A DNA stretch of 32,457 bases from Planctomycetota bacterium (GTDB lineage: Bacteria; Planctomycetota; UBA1135; GCA-002686595): NCBI GenBank assembly GCA_002686265.1, contig NZBA01000062.1, positions 1-32,457 of the forward strand, given 5' to 3'. Positions 29,601-31,870 of the stretch are shown piece by piece; the stretch's first letter is position 1; each line of letters begins with the position of its first letter. The position numbers and the translations under genes are program-made. Below the pieces are notes generated by a model. It saw only the letters and a list, made by a program, of their open reading frames with translations, ran no database searches and was not told the DNA's origin.

Positions 29601-31870
29601 ACATTCCGCCCACGGATTTCACTGGCACAGACACGTTTACCTATCGCGCTATTGACGATGGTACAACCAATGGTGTTCCCGATTACAGGACGGCCTCGAC
29701 AGTCGTGACCGTCACGATTGCTGAAGTGAACGATCCACCGATGCCGACCGACGACGACAATCAAACCGCACTGGAAGATACCGAAACGATCATTGATGTA
29801 CCGACAATTGTGGCCAATGACAGTCGCGGTGCAGCCAACGAAGCGAATCAGACGCTGACCGTTACGGAGGTTACCGCGTTGAATCCGAGCGGTTCCACGG
29901 TCACCCTGTTGGGTAACTTGATTGCATTCCAGGCACCGGCTGACTTCAACGGAGTAGCGACATTTGTCTATACCGTCGAAGACAATGGAACGACCAATGG
30001 CGCGCTTGACCCGAAACAAGGGGCAGGAGTGGTTTCGGTGACCGTTACGCCTGTGAACGACCCACCGATTGCCATTGATGATTCTCGACTGGTGAATGAA
30101 GACGAGGTATTGACGATTGTCGCCGACGATCCAACGACCGGGCTCATCGCCAATGACTTTGGCGGTCCCTTGGATGAACAAAACGAACTGCTGACCGTGG
30201 TTGGCGTCACGCCTGATAGCAATGCGGGTGGAGCTGTCACACTTGTAAACGGCATCGTTACGTATACACCCCCTGCCAATTTCAACGGTACCGATCAGTT
30301 TACATATGATGTTGAGGACGCCGCTGGAGAACGGGCAACTGGAGCCGTTAATCTTACGGTCAACGCTGTTAATGACGCGCCAGTCGCAGTGCCCGATGCC
30401 TATGCAACATACGAAGACGAGAAGTTGACGATTGCAGGCAAAGGCGTCTTGGATAATGATTTTGATATCGACATACCGGCGAACACGCTGACAGTGATTC
30501 AGGCTCAGTCGTTGAGCAAGCTGGGGGCCGCGTTGATCGTTAACAGCGACGGCACCGTTGAGTACGATCCGACAGACGCTCCAATGTTGCAGGCATTGCA
30601 GCCAGGTCAGTCGGCGCGTGACGAGTTCGTCTATTCCATCAGTGATGGTACTGGAGCCGGCAATTCGGTCTCCAATGATGCAACCGTCACGATTACCGTT
30701 GGTGGGCGGAACGATGCTCCCGTTGGTCAAGACGACGGCCCGTATTCGATCTTGGAAGATCAGACACTGGAGGTCGATGTTGTGACGGGAGTGCTGACCA
30801 ATGACTCCGATCCGGAAAATGACACTCTCTCTGCACTGATCGTATCTCAGCCAGGAAATGGTGCGGTTACCCTGCAAGCGAACGGTTCGTTTGCCTATAC
30901 GCCACGAACGAACTTCAACGGACTGGACACGTTCCAATATCGCGCATCCGACGGGATACTGTCGTCGAACATAGTTACCGTCTCGATCGATGTCCTGAGC
31001 GATCCCGAAAATCCTATCGCCGTCGGAGAAAGTTATACAACCGATAGCAACACGACTCTGACCGTCTCCGCACAGGATGGTGTCCTGGCCAACGACACGG
31101 ATGACGAAGGACCACTCAGTGCCCGTGTGGTCAATGGACCCAGTAACGGGACCTTGAACCTGAATTCGGATGGGTCGTTTGTGTACACACCCACCGTTGG
31201 ATTTGTCGGAGGTGATAGCTTCACGTACGAAGCGGTCGATGGCGAAAACCTGGTCTCCAACACGGCCATCGTGACCATCCAAGTTAATTCGACGGCGCTC
31301 TGGCAAAACCCGCGAAACAACAAGGACGTTAACAACGATGGAATCGTCTCACCACAGGACGCTTTGATTGTTATCAACCGCCTCAATAGCGGACCCGATG
31401 GCAGTATCTTGGATCCGGAAACGACGCCTCCGCCTCCACCGTATTATGATGTCAACGGCGACGGCATCGTCTCTCCTGCCGATGTGTTGATTATCATCAA
31501 TTGCATCAATTCGGAAGGAAGCGGAGGCGAGGGTGAAGGCGCTTTCGGTGGCCCGGTTCATCAGGGTGAAGGCGAAGCGAGTCTGGTCAACGTTGACGCG
31601 TTCGGTTTCCTGCCGCTGCACAGTGACGATCACCTTGGAAGCCAAATGGACGTCGGTCCACGACGGGATGCAACTGCGGCCGGCGAGGAAGACTACTTTG
31701 GCCGCCTCGGTCTCAGTAACGCTCGACCCTCTATTCCGGCGACGCGACTTGCCTCGTCGCAATCGAACGACACTACGGCGACATCGCGAGTCGACGAGAT
31801 TCTGGATGAATTCGCCGATGACGTCGCCGGAGTATTTGGTGACGATTCGTTCCTGGACGGCTTGCTCTAA
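5564..31870 (+). CDS. 8768-residue giant modular extracellular protein (LEPR-type leader, inactive metzincin-like domain, beta-helices, FEFD repeats, GEVED, cadherin-like array, dockerin)
   Basis: One uninterrupted frame of 26.3 kb, preceded by a Shine-Dalgarno at 5550 and ended by TAA at 31868; predicted mass roughly 0.9 MDa. Domain order by residue (approximate): leader 1-37; conserved N-terminal extracellular domain 40-485; Ig-like pieces 486-850; metzincin-like domain 886-1075 lacking its zinc ligands; PPC 1082-1226; beta-helix 1369-1654; three fibronectin-like repeats 1700-2010; second beta-helix 2013-2379; PPC-like 2406-2850; propeller-like 2865-3332; jelly-roll-like 3333-3579; FEFD repeat clusters 3582-4026, 4643-5026 and 5897-6273 with PPC domains at 4058-4196 and 4433-4570; third beta-helix 5520-5785; GEVED 6353-6525; 18 cadherin/VCBS modules 6526-8578; dockerin 8579-8650; acidic tail. 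I count only about seven cysteines. What is seen fits an exported, calcium-rich surface fibre or adhesin. No active enzyme is supported. It shares its C-terminal plan with the gene upstream. Confidence 0.95.
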   Translation: MAMRRESLWRRFRRRLRLKRQTRKMRVEPLEARVLLAFDTPTVNFPGQATTVLLAPPDTVGDVGPNHYIQMVNAPGGSTFEIYDKQGNVLQASQNTDTLAVAGSNCANGAGDPIVLYDHLADRWLVSEFTPPGGSNSMCVYISQTPDPTAGSWFAYEISAPNFPDYLKFAVWEDAYFIGTNESDNPVYALDRQRMVNGPSGTIAAIRQSTPDRAGWQRNHIMPADLDGPAAPAGSPGLFIRQLDDEITNPSGADPAQDFVEVWEFAPDFVTPANSTYTLAATVGIADFDYNLCNFSRSCLDQPGVPNSLDALPHYINYRAQYRNFGTHETLVGSFTEDVDTDHAGIHWFELRKAPGGAWSLFQDGTHAPDTEDRWMASAAMNVDGDIALGYSITSSTTFPSIRYTGRRASDPLGTMPQGEHTIIDGSGVQTFSSRWGDYSAMSVDPVNDRSFWYTQEYIPSGGRWATQIASFEFPALGASGVALQGPQLISANPNDGDIFDFETVTDPGFDNILGVAPRELTLRFNGGANLDESTFDGIRFTRAGMDDAFGDTNDVVMTPGFLGFLDPSNPTIVVARFAQTLPDDTYRIEIFGIDDQVLGITGLRSLNGALFEPRDTSTDSDTIDFDLQLGAQITAVVPQPVSRVSEVDLLGGPTGGTFTLTFDGATTTPLQFNATPQDVEDALQALSTVGGADGQNVVVTEDPGGPWKVAFQGHFAGAQATLTGDGSLLTGGSSPSLDIRRGQLSQARDQIIVYFNDDELKMSSATAPKFYRLIFTNDTARNTGGTDPSQEDDQNVHNPIHVDYDPVANKAVLTFDDAIPELSEPGTYRLRIGTAELSPAPPLQVAVTVDPGSSFVTANNIVGDLAANTSQIIASRIETQPLPLDFPGDADEPGHRDLNYPFDTHTTQTADRFDGITEVFYNFRDDYGSDPLGTGLQNAITEAQKQRSREIFELYSRYIGIRFTETDTQGITVATGDPRAINPNDTLGVNGSDVISSGDFRHGLVILNAAQTWSDAFGEQSNDPGTLSWFQTAMSGIGLVLGFGFTNNLAALTIQGDLEDSRPITAPGLLVPNVTQPEPVFPGDADIVDGQYLYRPDGRDIDVYEFAIPQGENGLFTVETFAERLANTSQLDTVLRLYQEVQDSSGNPIPDLHTGLPQRELIAQNDDYYSEDSFIKLNLGGGRYFVGVSASGNDQYDPRTEDTGIGGTSEGQYELRFDFRPAADESIVDTSGTALDGDADGIAGGVYNFWFRTQSLDRVLQITGNGQTFQHGQTLTIVNNQNVATVFEFTTTGLAGSGRVPVTFALSGTQGDIADALATAITNAGIGVTATDDDSDPNRVIVTLVGERNVTLGVDVVGIDIEGKTIFIDKTAPATTAIGTLDSPFTNIANSTKVNAFGNTHPDDIVRIFGNGGIDGEVTTINDAFAYEFGFGGPLNSVREDGATMSVPQGVTVMIDAGAIFKLRQARIGVGSSTASVDRSAGALQVLGTPEQSVLFTSYNDETVGVDTSTVPTTPQPGDWGGIVFREDVDRSLGRFSYDRQGIFLNYVNHADMQYGGGNVVIDGILQIANPIHVTESRPTLTFNTITLSADAAISADPNSFEETNFHAPATQLFGSFTSDYDRVGPEIHGNVLGNNSNNALFVRIGTPAGSLLKELTVPGRFDDTDIVHVVAENLVVAGTPGGANLEETAPAVNLIVFDLFGGGTLPTGKYNYKLTYVDASNNETLPSVATASVMVGGGPEEGRVRLRNLPTAPSGFVARRLYRSDSDSNGIYQLVAQLDGTLTSFIDDGSLDGGLLKVPAVAGLVATPLFGGTLPSGGYRYQFSFVDALGHEGVRSDASPLATLTGLGGLRSLQLGSLPVLAGHTRRLYRSGSDGQGPFQFVADLDESSLLFTDAGTPVTLTPNSSQLALFPLSMINEPNGALGIGSYNYRISFVNALGEESLPSPVSSTAILTSQAGRSIQMSGIPVEPGFNRRIYRSEPSGAEPYTLVTELAENQTFFLDIGQLDFFGNEPGRLRRARYDARLAIDPGTIVKLEGAHIQADIGAQFIAEGREGQEIIFTSRLDDRFGGSGSFDTNNDDADGDAEDQPSPGDWGGVFLGHISRGSIDHALITYAGGINRVEGDFASFNAIEIHQSETRVTNSVIENNASGVGGSAPAFRFGRGFNAPGAIFVRGAQPVIVDNIIRNHTDTIGSTQIAAINTSVNTLTHRMLRDYGRTTGEIDLIEQYRNNQGPLIRGNLLDNNEVNGMTMRGGLTTTESVWDDTDIAHVVFDEIIVTDFNTFGGLRLESSPTESLVVKLSGSSAGLTATGRPLDIDDRIGGAIQIIGQPGFAVIMTSLADDSVGAGFTPNGLPQTNTDNRGGRPSPGNWRSIKFDQFSGGRNVDVVIEQEASDVTSPGTNATPDQGQFLGNLAPHEKSGDENLRLGFDVHGFLNTAADVDVYSFLAEGVSEVWVDVDRSNSSLDSVVELINSNGTMIARSDNSYDEGLAAGPQVFDGQTFAAELDKSPFISKDRWSTNPLDAGMRIVLPGAAGTPSIYHLRVRSSSDGGTLDTNLLGGLTDGGYQLQVRLGELDEIPGSTIRYADIRFATNGVEVFGAPGHSQLLGEVVEETTDLVGLGTNETFGTADRIGNIVNADLGTTSVSGTIDPAPFPTRVQNYGRTLVGGRRLTGQTAHDIDWYEFDAIYDSVEHPYGNFVSTTFDIDYADGIGRGDTSLWVFEERLMGGGSIERHLILAGRDSSVTEDQSGPLEGADLDDLGRSTFGNQDPFIGPVYLPENVNTLNDDPSILDTSDANIRYFAVVTSDSKVPAVLDQFYDENPTDLNVRLEPIAGVQRIAEDRVDLTNRDFSNGTDLLPVLFDDTSATPFNLADVKLFVSQDIGLLFQTNNTIRQVNPFTGVVETTPGSGTLPVGDVYMRQDGRLFGFSVANVMGRDQDGDTDDYIHIDTATGSQAGSTGTTEIQTYIADAGGNPVRGTGAGGAGFIINAISDGVFVGSRGDALFNPGGPEFLENALFRFDIDNGQIIPTNNNRSGGALLLDIGTQKIPVGEVLTYTKVTPQFVGPGDTFTLTVDGRSVSYTADPNSVLLFGQDAEVVSGLAAAWNQAAQTIPEFAAFEVIEHLGFSAVDTSRLEIRLTDPAGAFLDITGSTVDGDGGGLLGFQEDILIDGFGPGGNITGIDTVNGQLYGISEFGGLYEVEQFGGGGFGFSANIATYVRESAADLLDPSNGLDIVSGGGFFGGSGIAGLATGPPNAEGGRYSSLLFGITEGGFSSSGRAKLFAIDTLGQMQPIFENGAKTIAIASPSHGGSIQTGQVNGLAFSTLDENLWDTTGRLGTTAGHGVPGSFSGQPNITTPGSTSFAFNNKQSGAGNKSSNGIGGDGYDALLYDYNFPGGAHGTLESNAFSLEGYTAADQPVLYFNYHLQTEEAEHNPFPYPAVPMRDSLRVYVVNEDGENTLVATNNLAFDLLFIDEFDINQDHERFATGLGSEPLGLTQTLECEFPSTQGEPCVQRLFDAPGGSTQWRQARVPLGRFAGQKNLKLRYEFSSAGAIDLGNIETVGEELRAIPGAELRDQQIVAVQNGDTFVTSNLEFDSGFTLASPNGAGIDDTETFTLTDENQTVTFEFDDDGFLKQAIVVPDATKFSDGDTFGVKDGVTEFTYEFDSGFVAQLPEQLTIEIPAGAIGDGQFFVIDDGTTTVQFEFDNDLFVTPGRVPITISSSQDTLALRTVSALESAGLGLSPSYLGDGVVHLGAEQNHTVDVSNSLLALAGQAAGIVDGDSLMITNPDSSTTVRFEFDDNGAIDASSQKTINIADNHTLRVTSAGAGFGGIGDGDTFVIDDGTNPPTTFEFLSSGGIAGDEAVDIVRDLLLHLPFAGSGPGGVSDPETFIIDDGTTMHAFEFDIDDVVTAGAIPILVRDHFVIDLPFAGGGPGGVADAETFTVDDGTGLLTFEFDAGGGVTASNIPIPLNTFDLRRDVADSMVTVLAGSGLDINPARIGNEVHLYYPKPAVVLDTSGSSLTNSTLPLTQVEVTDVTRQVVATASVGVNPVASPIALGGTLAEPNDQESDAVNSSISRGTFRASGSIGDNPDPSVASDVDFISVSASAGSVLIVDIDAASQGSTLDSVVTLVDSTGTVIATSDDDAAPGEVSTKDSYLAEKITTSGTFFVGIAGAGGTSTGSYDLEMQVVANGDLALSDPTVLHMLDISGATSVSSGTVQRTQDEVSVAIVEAIQNAGLAFSPSYLGQGQVVLGGTVPGQSVDTTGTAGLDLSVQPKLSDEIATIMAAVIDVAGLDLTPSPTNLGKVAVHVGGLNHTLDVIGTPTMTVSGQPNITTPSATRIPFVPNDRAAEMAMRVEQAINATTSGGATITNGNVVQLLNPMSQFAPQTSPLDPEGVVQVRFNQNSSSAEVGSNISGAVASAGIETASSTPAIAEPNDNTSEALDTSINGTGAFRSAGVMGDSPFVFGFGFDVDYLSVQLNTGDTIAVDVDADENGSTLNSLVFLQDPTFNFPAVSFDDPAPGEPTTLDPYFEFTATQPGTYFVGIQGEFTGNAYSSGPYQIEIRVNGSTDFVTAGTSSRRVNIPKVLAATAPQLPPFFIEGSPGVAIGNIPIKVNEALDDGAVATAVAASISRALADRATELLVSNGSQISDGDSFTVSDGTTTETFEFDLGFSVQVLETLTLEIPYPSGFFGGVPTPAVNDSDSFTISDGTTTTTFEYDSDVPPVFSSGTTPIPFTSTDSHNAIVKNTIVVIDGAGLGLSPSNIGQGKILLGSQANHTLTIPFSSSLLKHGQAARILEAEGFVIRNGFNSEVFEFDDNGSTAPGTIPISLTDITIEIPVDGGDNSMGMGIADGEIFTVNDGLGGGTQSYEFDNNNITVDADMNGVPDNTIVLLSDPLTGTPFTQDEMGDIIAAAIGTAFSLLPATNTGLGSVRLNGVNPIVDVSAATSLHTGAVLATHFQIAARMGPAIASSGLGLNPTDLGNGLIHLGGNNHELDTSGAPQLVVPPGQAGVADPLFNRIPIVPWSFNTATQIAQSIEAVIDGLPFGVDARRSGHRVALAGPIVTVNTGLAPGLQTQDPTDAVKTNKEVIRVVGGRVVGQALGALGATELGFEDTLAGDEYGAFFASGPPPGSPQPAQGGWPGSLRDLDNMHEGAYIDDIIVGFASRGEEIFAAPDNTTIVDNFELLDAELPFVHNETLVGEYQLDIRRGEEFGFWSSSTFVDTEGLTRLRTVDANDRAVQQMSLVASSGELIADTDLFSVTDGVHIRTFEFEDLSLPANDPDVGVTPGHVAVLFQPSDSAARIAERVRDAINAEHNAGGFDVTAALYDGTALGVAGTGELVNLIGNARFIGSSNVNGQINGGSTLLSDEVFRFENASTDDNIESITITLPFGWAFATQLRSGTDGTNVSSKSNQVGVTFSKRDVNEFTIDFSRFAPGQKFMFGTTISSPLTFDGIAHGRELAGTAVEIAFASGRVVSEQFTNIPYNGTVATVLGDDRIAAIGFDTFGDRNVQRDQGQIVIDSSVITDSQQFGVRADAGQRTRPDLVTLLADNPHAGPPINQNAINTDRLAPGPIISNNVIVRGGQGGILFSGETNATEPGAVPFGRIVNNTIYGGGISGDIGIQVSDSSSPTLLNNVISDFQTGIDVDNSSATTVIGATLFQSNSNNGVIAGVVFGPTTGPGSFPIPLDPNEPLFVDGNAGNFYPEAGSLVIDSSLDSLQDRDDYANRIRAPLGIAPSPILAPDRDVFGQLRSDDPNVSTPSGQGTNVFKDRGALDRADTTGLIATLITPRDNDADGNDVDPNESFVALATGVLSNFEILLVDTDGTGPDPNTITSQSFLLTENGRTLVEGIDYVFGFNATSNSIRFTPFSGIWRPASAYEIALNNRDGIVIDVPDVVDVNDGLQFTIEGTAGAVATFEFESGYSIQVPETFSLQIPEKAAGLGGIEDGESFTVGDGTQFQVFEFDLNGNSSPLNTAIALNATDTLDQIAGKIVLALIAADLGLSPRDLGGGVVELGSLTNHNLDTTASSLTQSGQATGIVDGEFFTVEDGDQQVNGLSRLVTFEFDDDGSVSSGSVTIDLQIPTNDQTPHHILIAERLEAAILAEAIGLPATDHLGDGLVHLAGTPAQLADVTASSLALSGLPGVASSLTMQVPLEGTGVGGILDGEVITISDGTNTVSFEIDLDGNTAAGNTPISLGADSTQDEVTNALVNVISNDATLNLTPTNEGTGVLRLNETILHSVDVSMTRITLAGVAGGAIPILFLPSSTAFTQTQLQGAIINAINRSGLTSVVATPRGTETIFVDSAVDVQNISNFLLAAIADVAGNPLQPNRPPNDSRFTIQTPGVVWDYGDAPDSDLAPQYPTLLANNGARHVILDELNGLYLGSAKDVLAIDPEPDGQPNANANGDDLNGDADEGGVAIDGIFTPTFETPLTITSSGVGFVDGWVDHNQDGDWDDPGERILDSVAVIAGMNTLVANATPSGALLGETFARFRLSRVGPTFPTGLVVDGEVEDYAVRVISNVPPTVVGTGIPDVPTAIEDNAILPFDISNYFDDLDLPPNSNNDSLTFSVAGNDNVTLVSPTIGAGSSILTLTLLQDQNGTAAITIRATDHGSRFVEDTFLLTVAAVNDEPKIVAAPSSANVAEDTPESISGISVADVDAVEGTGDIQVTLQANSSGQLTVRTDVATGLIVTGNDSSQVVLTGTPAEINATFGASAGLVYLGALDFSGTESIVIKVDDLGNTPGPAKQAIPHTITVTVAAENDAPTINIPTGLITTPEDVDKSITGLQIVDPDVGTGDMQVALNVNNGTLSLANGLAGLTHSGNGTGAISIQGKLNDINLALQDMVYSGDDDFNGTSTISINVSDLGNTPGPEPMTATAELPITVSAVNDKPEFLIDPAANVLQEIIEDAGLQHISEFVLQDTISAGPADEIGQTLGFELSFESLTGTLAFTTREISVETGDLTYQTDVDTNGFVVIRVVLVDNLVGGERQQGSAESDPQFFTIDVEAINDAPSFDPGPNQTINEDAGDIVVSAWAENIVTGPITARDELTQVLDFPLLEVVNGLSIGELAFDQWPTIDSATGDLTYRTAPDTNGQRVFNVRLLDDGLDGIPPNNPLNVNASQTHRLTITVIGINDPPEFTIAGTSQTIDEDSDEVTVDNFITGIVRGPSSAVDEEGQVVQFDISFVTTGSLVFETLPKIVIDETDGTGDLVFKPLPNTNGQSVVTLTLNDSGSNVPPNVNSSAPQTFTITVNAINDAPTFTVGPDVMVDEDSGLQTLTGWVSDASAGPNEAQTLTFDLRVNGVPTDNLSFATPPRVNQNGDLSFEPTVNTNGTATVVISLSDDGSGSPPNENTSTEQTFSISVTATNDPPVVINPISDVTVDEDAANTEIEVFPSVFQDVDINLFENDQLTLTATSSDPSLVQVNLPASPIIDVSTNTLMLSLDYQPDRNGQAVVQVTATDGDNESATSVFTVTVNAVNDAPTVGGVTAISVPEDTISSLDGVVIGDIDAAESAGKIEATFRVSQGILSLRSNVAGGVMSSEITVNDGATVVVKATPVAIAATLATSNGLTYLGNTDYNGSDNLVITVADEGASGSGGALVTTTTIGLTVTAVNDSPIATNDSRTTAEDTVLSFSAASLRVNDVPAPSTATDEASQMLVVSIPANHTSANGGIVTLSNGTIDYTPPLDFNTPFNGVDTFTYTVTDDGQPAQSTTGLVTVTVTSVNDAPITLGDGQSTPEDVPLVFDASVLATNDLPGPTDELGQFLTVTAVEPTTANGGIVSLISGSIRYIPSADFVGQDEVVYTVRDNGFSGPDSDPRESKGTLTVVVTEVNDAPIANDDQLQVAEDGILTISPNDLLANDEPGPANENNQTLTLLGTAGESANGGTASLNGGVITYLPPADFNGLDTFTYEIGDNGSTNGSTVTKMDVGTVTITVHEVNDAPIAVPDNVNATEDTTLQFNGTALTINDQRGPSNESSQGLTIDSVGATSAQGGFVSLNSQVITYIPPTDFTGTDTFTYRAIDDGTTNGVPDYRTASTVVTVTIAEVNDPPMPTDDDNQTALEDTETIIDVPTIVANDSRGAANEANQTLTVTEVTALNPSGSTVTLLGNLIAFQAPADFNGVATFVYTVEDNGTTNGALDPKQGAGVVSVTVTPVNDPPIAIDDSRLVNEDEVLTIVADDPTTGLIANDFGGPLDEQNELLTVVGVTPDSNAGGAVTLVNGIVTYTPPANFNGTDQFTYDVEDAAGERATGAVNLTVNAVNDAPVAVPDAYATYEDEKLTIAGKGVLDNDFDIDIPANTLTVIQAQSLSKLGAALIVNSDGTVEYDPTDAPMLQALQPGQSARDEFVYSISDGTGAGNSVSNDATVTITVGGRNDAPVGQDDGPYSILEDQTLEVDVVTGVLTNDSDPENDTLSALIVSQPGNGAVTLQANGSFAYTPRTNFNGLDTFQYRASDGILSSNIVTVSIDVLSDPENPIAVGESYTTDSNTTLTVSAQDGVLANDTDDEGPLSARVVNGPSNGTLNLNSDGSFVYTPTVGFVGGDSFTYEAVDGENLVSNTAIVTIQVNSTALWQNPRNNKDVNNDGIVSPQDALIVINRLNSGPDGSILDPETTPPPPPYYDVNGDGIVSPADVLIIINCINSEGSGGEGEGAFGGPVHQGEGEASLVNVDAFGFLPLHSDDHLGSQMDVGPRRDATAAGEEDYFGRLGLSNARPSIPATRLASSQSNDTTATSRVDEILDEFADDVAGVFGDDSFLDGLL
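5681..7018 (+). other. Conserved N-terminal extracellular domain of unknown function
   Basis: Residues about 40-485 contain DTVGDVGPNHYIQMVN, FEIYDKQGN, GDPIVLYDHLADRWLVSEF, VYISQTPDPTAGSWFAYE, FPDYLKFAVW and a late WGDYSAMSVDP. From memory this arrangement recurs at the start of secreted proteins in several bacterial phyla, and it may form a beta-propeller. Four of the protein's few cysteines lie here (SNCAN, SMCVY, NLCNFSRSC) and may form disulfides. No catalytic residues are recognised. Confidence 0.6.
7019..8190 (+). other. Ig-like (SbsA/Big_5-like) segments with a TFTLTFDG element
   Basis: ELTLRFNGGANLDESTFDGI followed by VVMTPGF...IVVARFAQTLPDDTYRIEI looks like a bacterial Ig-like domain of the SbsA/Big_5 kind. 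About 7520-7770 encodes TFTLTFDGATTTPLQF...DVEDALQAL...VVVTEDPGGPWKVAF, an element common in planctomycete giant proteins. A second Ig-like piece (IIVYFNDDEL...YRLIF...GTYRLRIG) follows. The assignments rest on pattern, not on a search. Confidence 0.5.
8219..8788 (+). other. Metzincin-like peptidase domain with destroyed zinc site
   Basis: FYNFRDDYG, REIFELYSRYIGIRFTETD and ITVATGD resemble the substrate-strand part of M10-type metzincins. Where the zinc helix should be (residues 1036-1046, bases 8669-8701) the protein reads SGIGLVLGFGF. It aligns without gaps to HEIGHxLGxGH, with Ser, Gly, Leu and Phe replacing the three His and the catalytic Glu. The glycines and hydrophobic positions are kept, so the fold may survive without catalysis. 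A PPC domain follows directly, as is usual for secreted peptidases. Confidence 0.65.
8807..9242 (+). other. PPC-like domain (pre-peptidase C-terminal type), first copy
   Basis: RDIDVYEFAIPQGENGLFTV, then LDTVLRLYQE, LIAQNDDYYSEDSFIKLNL and GGRYFVGVSASGNDQYD make the usual order of a PPC beta-sandwich (D-x-Y-x-F...LD..L.L.......A.NDD.......L..G.Y.V.V). It sits directly after the metzincin-like domain. PPC domains are normally found beside secreted peptidases, which supports the reading of that neighbour. Confidence 0.75.
9668..10525 (+). other. Right-handed beta-helix region 1
   Basis: VTVMIDAGAIFKLRQARI, GALQVLGTPEQSVLFTSYND and PQPGDWGGIVF are followed by short I/V/N-rich turns (GNVVIDGILQIANPI, NTITLSADAAI, EIHGNVLGNNSNNALFVRI). 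This is the pattern of a parallel beta-helix with a PGDWGG turn. Just before it, 9320-9660 holds one FEF-type element (FEFTTTGLAGSGRVPVTF at 9425). Confidence 0.65.
10665..11595 (+). repeat. Three fibronectin-like ~107-residue repeats
   Basis: Each unit has GTLPTG.Y.Y...YVDA..NE...S, a short basic turn R-R-(L/I)-Y-R-S, then a line like PFQFVADLDE...F.D.G. The RRLYRS/RRIYRS motifs start at 10844, 11165 and 11489, 321 and 324 bp apart. The pattern suggests fibronectin type III-like sandwiches inserted between two beta-helix regions. DNA identity between copies is low. Confidence 0.65.
11600..12700 (+). other. Right-handed beta-helix region 2
   Basis: LAIDPGTIVKLEGAHIQADI, GQEIIFTSRLDD and PSPGDWGGVFL open the region. 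NSVIENNASG, PVIVDNIIRNH and GPLIRGNLLDNNEVNGMTMR are typical beta-helix coils. A third PSPGNWRSIKF closes it near 12665. It shares its opening plan with beta-helix 1, which suggests duplication of a helix unit inside the protein. Confidence 0.65.
12779..14100 (+). other. PPC-like domains, second group
   Basis: GFLNTAADVDVYSFLAEG, VWVDVDRSNSSLDSVVELIN and MIARSDNS are PPC-like, with an insertion before IYHLRVRSSS. A further unit from about 13400 (NETFGTADRIGNI, HDIDWYEFDAIYD, DTSLWVFEERL, FAVVTSDSKVP) looks like a distorted PPC relative. The first half is moderately secure, the second weak. Confidence 0.5.
14157..15560 (+). other. Propeller-like region
   Basis: Repeated short phrases of the kind seen in beta-propellers: NTIRQVNPFTGVV, GDVYMRQDGRLFGFS, ALFRFDIDNGQII, ITGIDTVNGQLYGISEFGGL, AKLFAIDTLGQMQPIF and VNGLAFSTLDENLW. 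An inserted FTLTVDGRSVSYTADP...VSGLAAAWNQAAQTIPEF element lies at about 14760-15040. No catalytic motif is seen. Confidence 0.45.
15561..16300 (+). other. Jelly-roll-like (lectin/laminin-like) region
   Basis: YDALLYDYNFPGGAHGTLES, QPVLYFNYHLQTEE, SLRVYVVNEDGENTLVATNN and WRQARVPLGRFAGQKNLKL resemble carbohydrate-binding jelly-roll domains of secreted bacterial proteins. A cysteine pair 11 residues apart (ECEFPSTQGEPC) probably closes a loop. The binding target is unknown. Confidence 0.45.
16307..17640 (+). repeat. FEFD repeat cluster 1
   Basis: Degenerate units of about 90-110 residues or shorter halves. The A half reads DG(D/E)TF.I.DGT...TFEFD..G......PI and the B half reads AGLGLSPSYLGDGVVHLG...NHT.DVS...L...GQA. 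FEF/YEF motifs start at 16436, 16547, 16667, 16949, 17111, 17264 and 17420; B halves lie near 16770 and 17530. Between A and B there is often an amphipathic helix (TLALRTVSALESAG). Several A halves occur without B, so the array has lost or gained half-units. I know no named family for it. Confidence 0.7.
17735..18150 (+). other. PPC-like domain between FEFD clusters, third copy
   Basis: LAEPNDQESDAVN, DVDFISVSASAGSVLIVDID, STLDSVVTLVDSTGTVIATS and GTFFVGIAGAGG form a canonical PPC/DVUA-like sandwich. Free B-half units of the FEFD repeat follow at about 18250 and 18435 (FSPSYLGQGQVVLGG and LTPSPTNLGKVAVHVGG). Confidence 0.75.
18860..19270 (+). other. PPC-like domain between FEFD clusters, fourth copy
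   Basis: IAEPNDNTSEALDTSI, DVDYLSVQLNTGDTIAVDVD, STLNSLVFLQDP and GTYFVGIQGEFTG parallel the copy at 17735, including the AEPND opening and a DDPAPGE loop. The two probably arose by internal duplication, but their DNA has diverged. Confidence 0.75.
19490..20640 (+). repeat. FEFD repeat cluster 2
   Basis: FEFD/FEYD/YEFD motifs start at 19568, 19718, 20009 and 20177. B halves lie near 19820 (GLGLSPSNIGQGKILLGSQ), 20340 (TGLGSVRLNG) and 20480 (GLGLNPTDLGNGLIHLGG). One outlying unit with FEFE at 21380 lies further on. The same helix-plus-strand order as in cluster 1 is visible. Confidence 0.7.
22121..23240 (+). other. Right-handed beta-helix region 3 and following Ig-like piece
   Basis: QIVIDSSVITDSQQFGVRAD, GPIISNNVIVRGGQGGILFS, GRIVNNTIYGGGISGDIGIQ and SPTLLNNVISDFQTGIDVDN are textbook beta-helix coils. 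The coil region ends with NFYPEAGSLVIDSSLDS and KDRGALDRAD, the usual closing phrase of such helices. An Ig-like piece (FEILLVDTDG, FLLTENGRTLVEGIDYVFGF) follows to about 23240. Confidence 0.75.
23252..24380 (+). repeat. FEFD repeat cluster 3
   Basis: FEF/FEI motifs start at 23327, 23462, 23765 and 24116, with B halves near 23560 (LGLSPRDLGGGVVELGS), 23890 (ATDHLGDGLVHLAG) and 24240 (LTPTNEGTGVLRLN). These are the most regular A+B units in the protein, with phrases such as DGESFTVGDGT..FEFDLNGN, GQATGIVDGE and NLDTTASSL. Confidence 0.7.
24620..25138 (+). other. GEVED domain
   Basis: WDYGDAPDS, YPTLLANNGARHVI, EPDGQPNANANGDDLNGD, DEGGV, GWVDHNQDGDWDDPGERI, FARFRLSR and the closing GEVEDYAV are the hallmark order of the bacterial extracellular GEVED domain. 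It separates the complex N-terminal half from the regular cadherin-like array. Its function is unknown; it is usually found in exported multidomain proteins. Confidence 0.88.
25139..31297 (+). repeat. Array of 18 cadherin/VCBS-like modules
   Basis: NDxP-type boundaries start at 25462, 25865, 26245, 26609, 26984, 27347, 27683, 28019, 28424, 28757, 29081, 29405, 29729, 30056, 30371 and 30710, with the last split near 31000. Four sub-types appear in blocks: GTG.I.VTL.V..G.LSL units (25474-26244 and 28031-28423), ISAGP-DE..Q.L.F units (26257-27682), LxxNDxxGPxNE..Q.L units (28436-30370) and VCBS units (30383-31285). The block order suggests local duplication of each sub-type. Confidence 0.88.
31298..31513 (+). 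other. Dockerin-like double calcium-binding repeat of the giant protein
   Basis: LWQNP precedes DVNNDGIVSPQDALIVINRL and DVNGDGIVSPADVLIIINCI, two D-x-N-x-D-x(6)-D loops each with a hydrophobic helix. They are separated by a long linker with a run of prolines (TTPPPPPYY). The second helix carries a single cysteine absent from the upstream paralogue. Confidence 0.9.
31514..31867 (+). other. C-terminal linker and acidic tail of the giant protein
   Basis: A GEGEG...GEGEAS linker leads into about 100 acidic, Ser/Thr-rich residues, then VDEILDEFADDVAGVFGDD and FLDGLL. Compare VDRQLESVLDDLATDD in the upstream protein. No membrane helix or sortase motif is present. Confidence 0.6.
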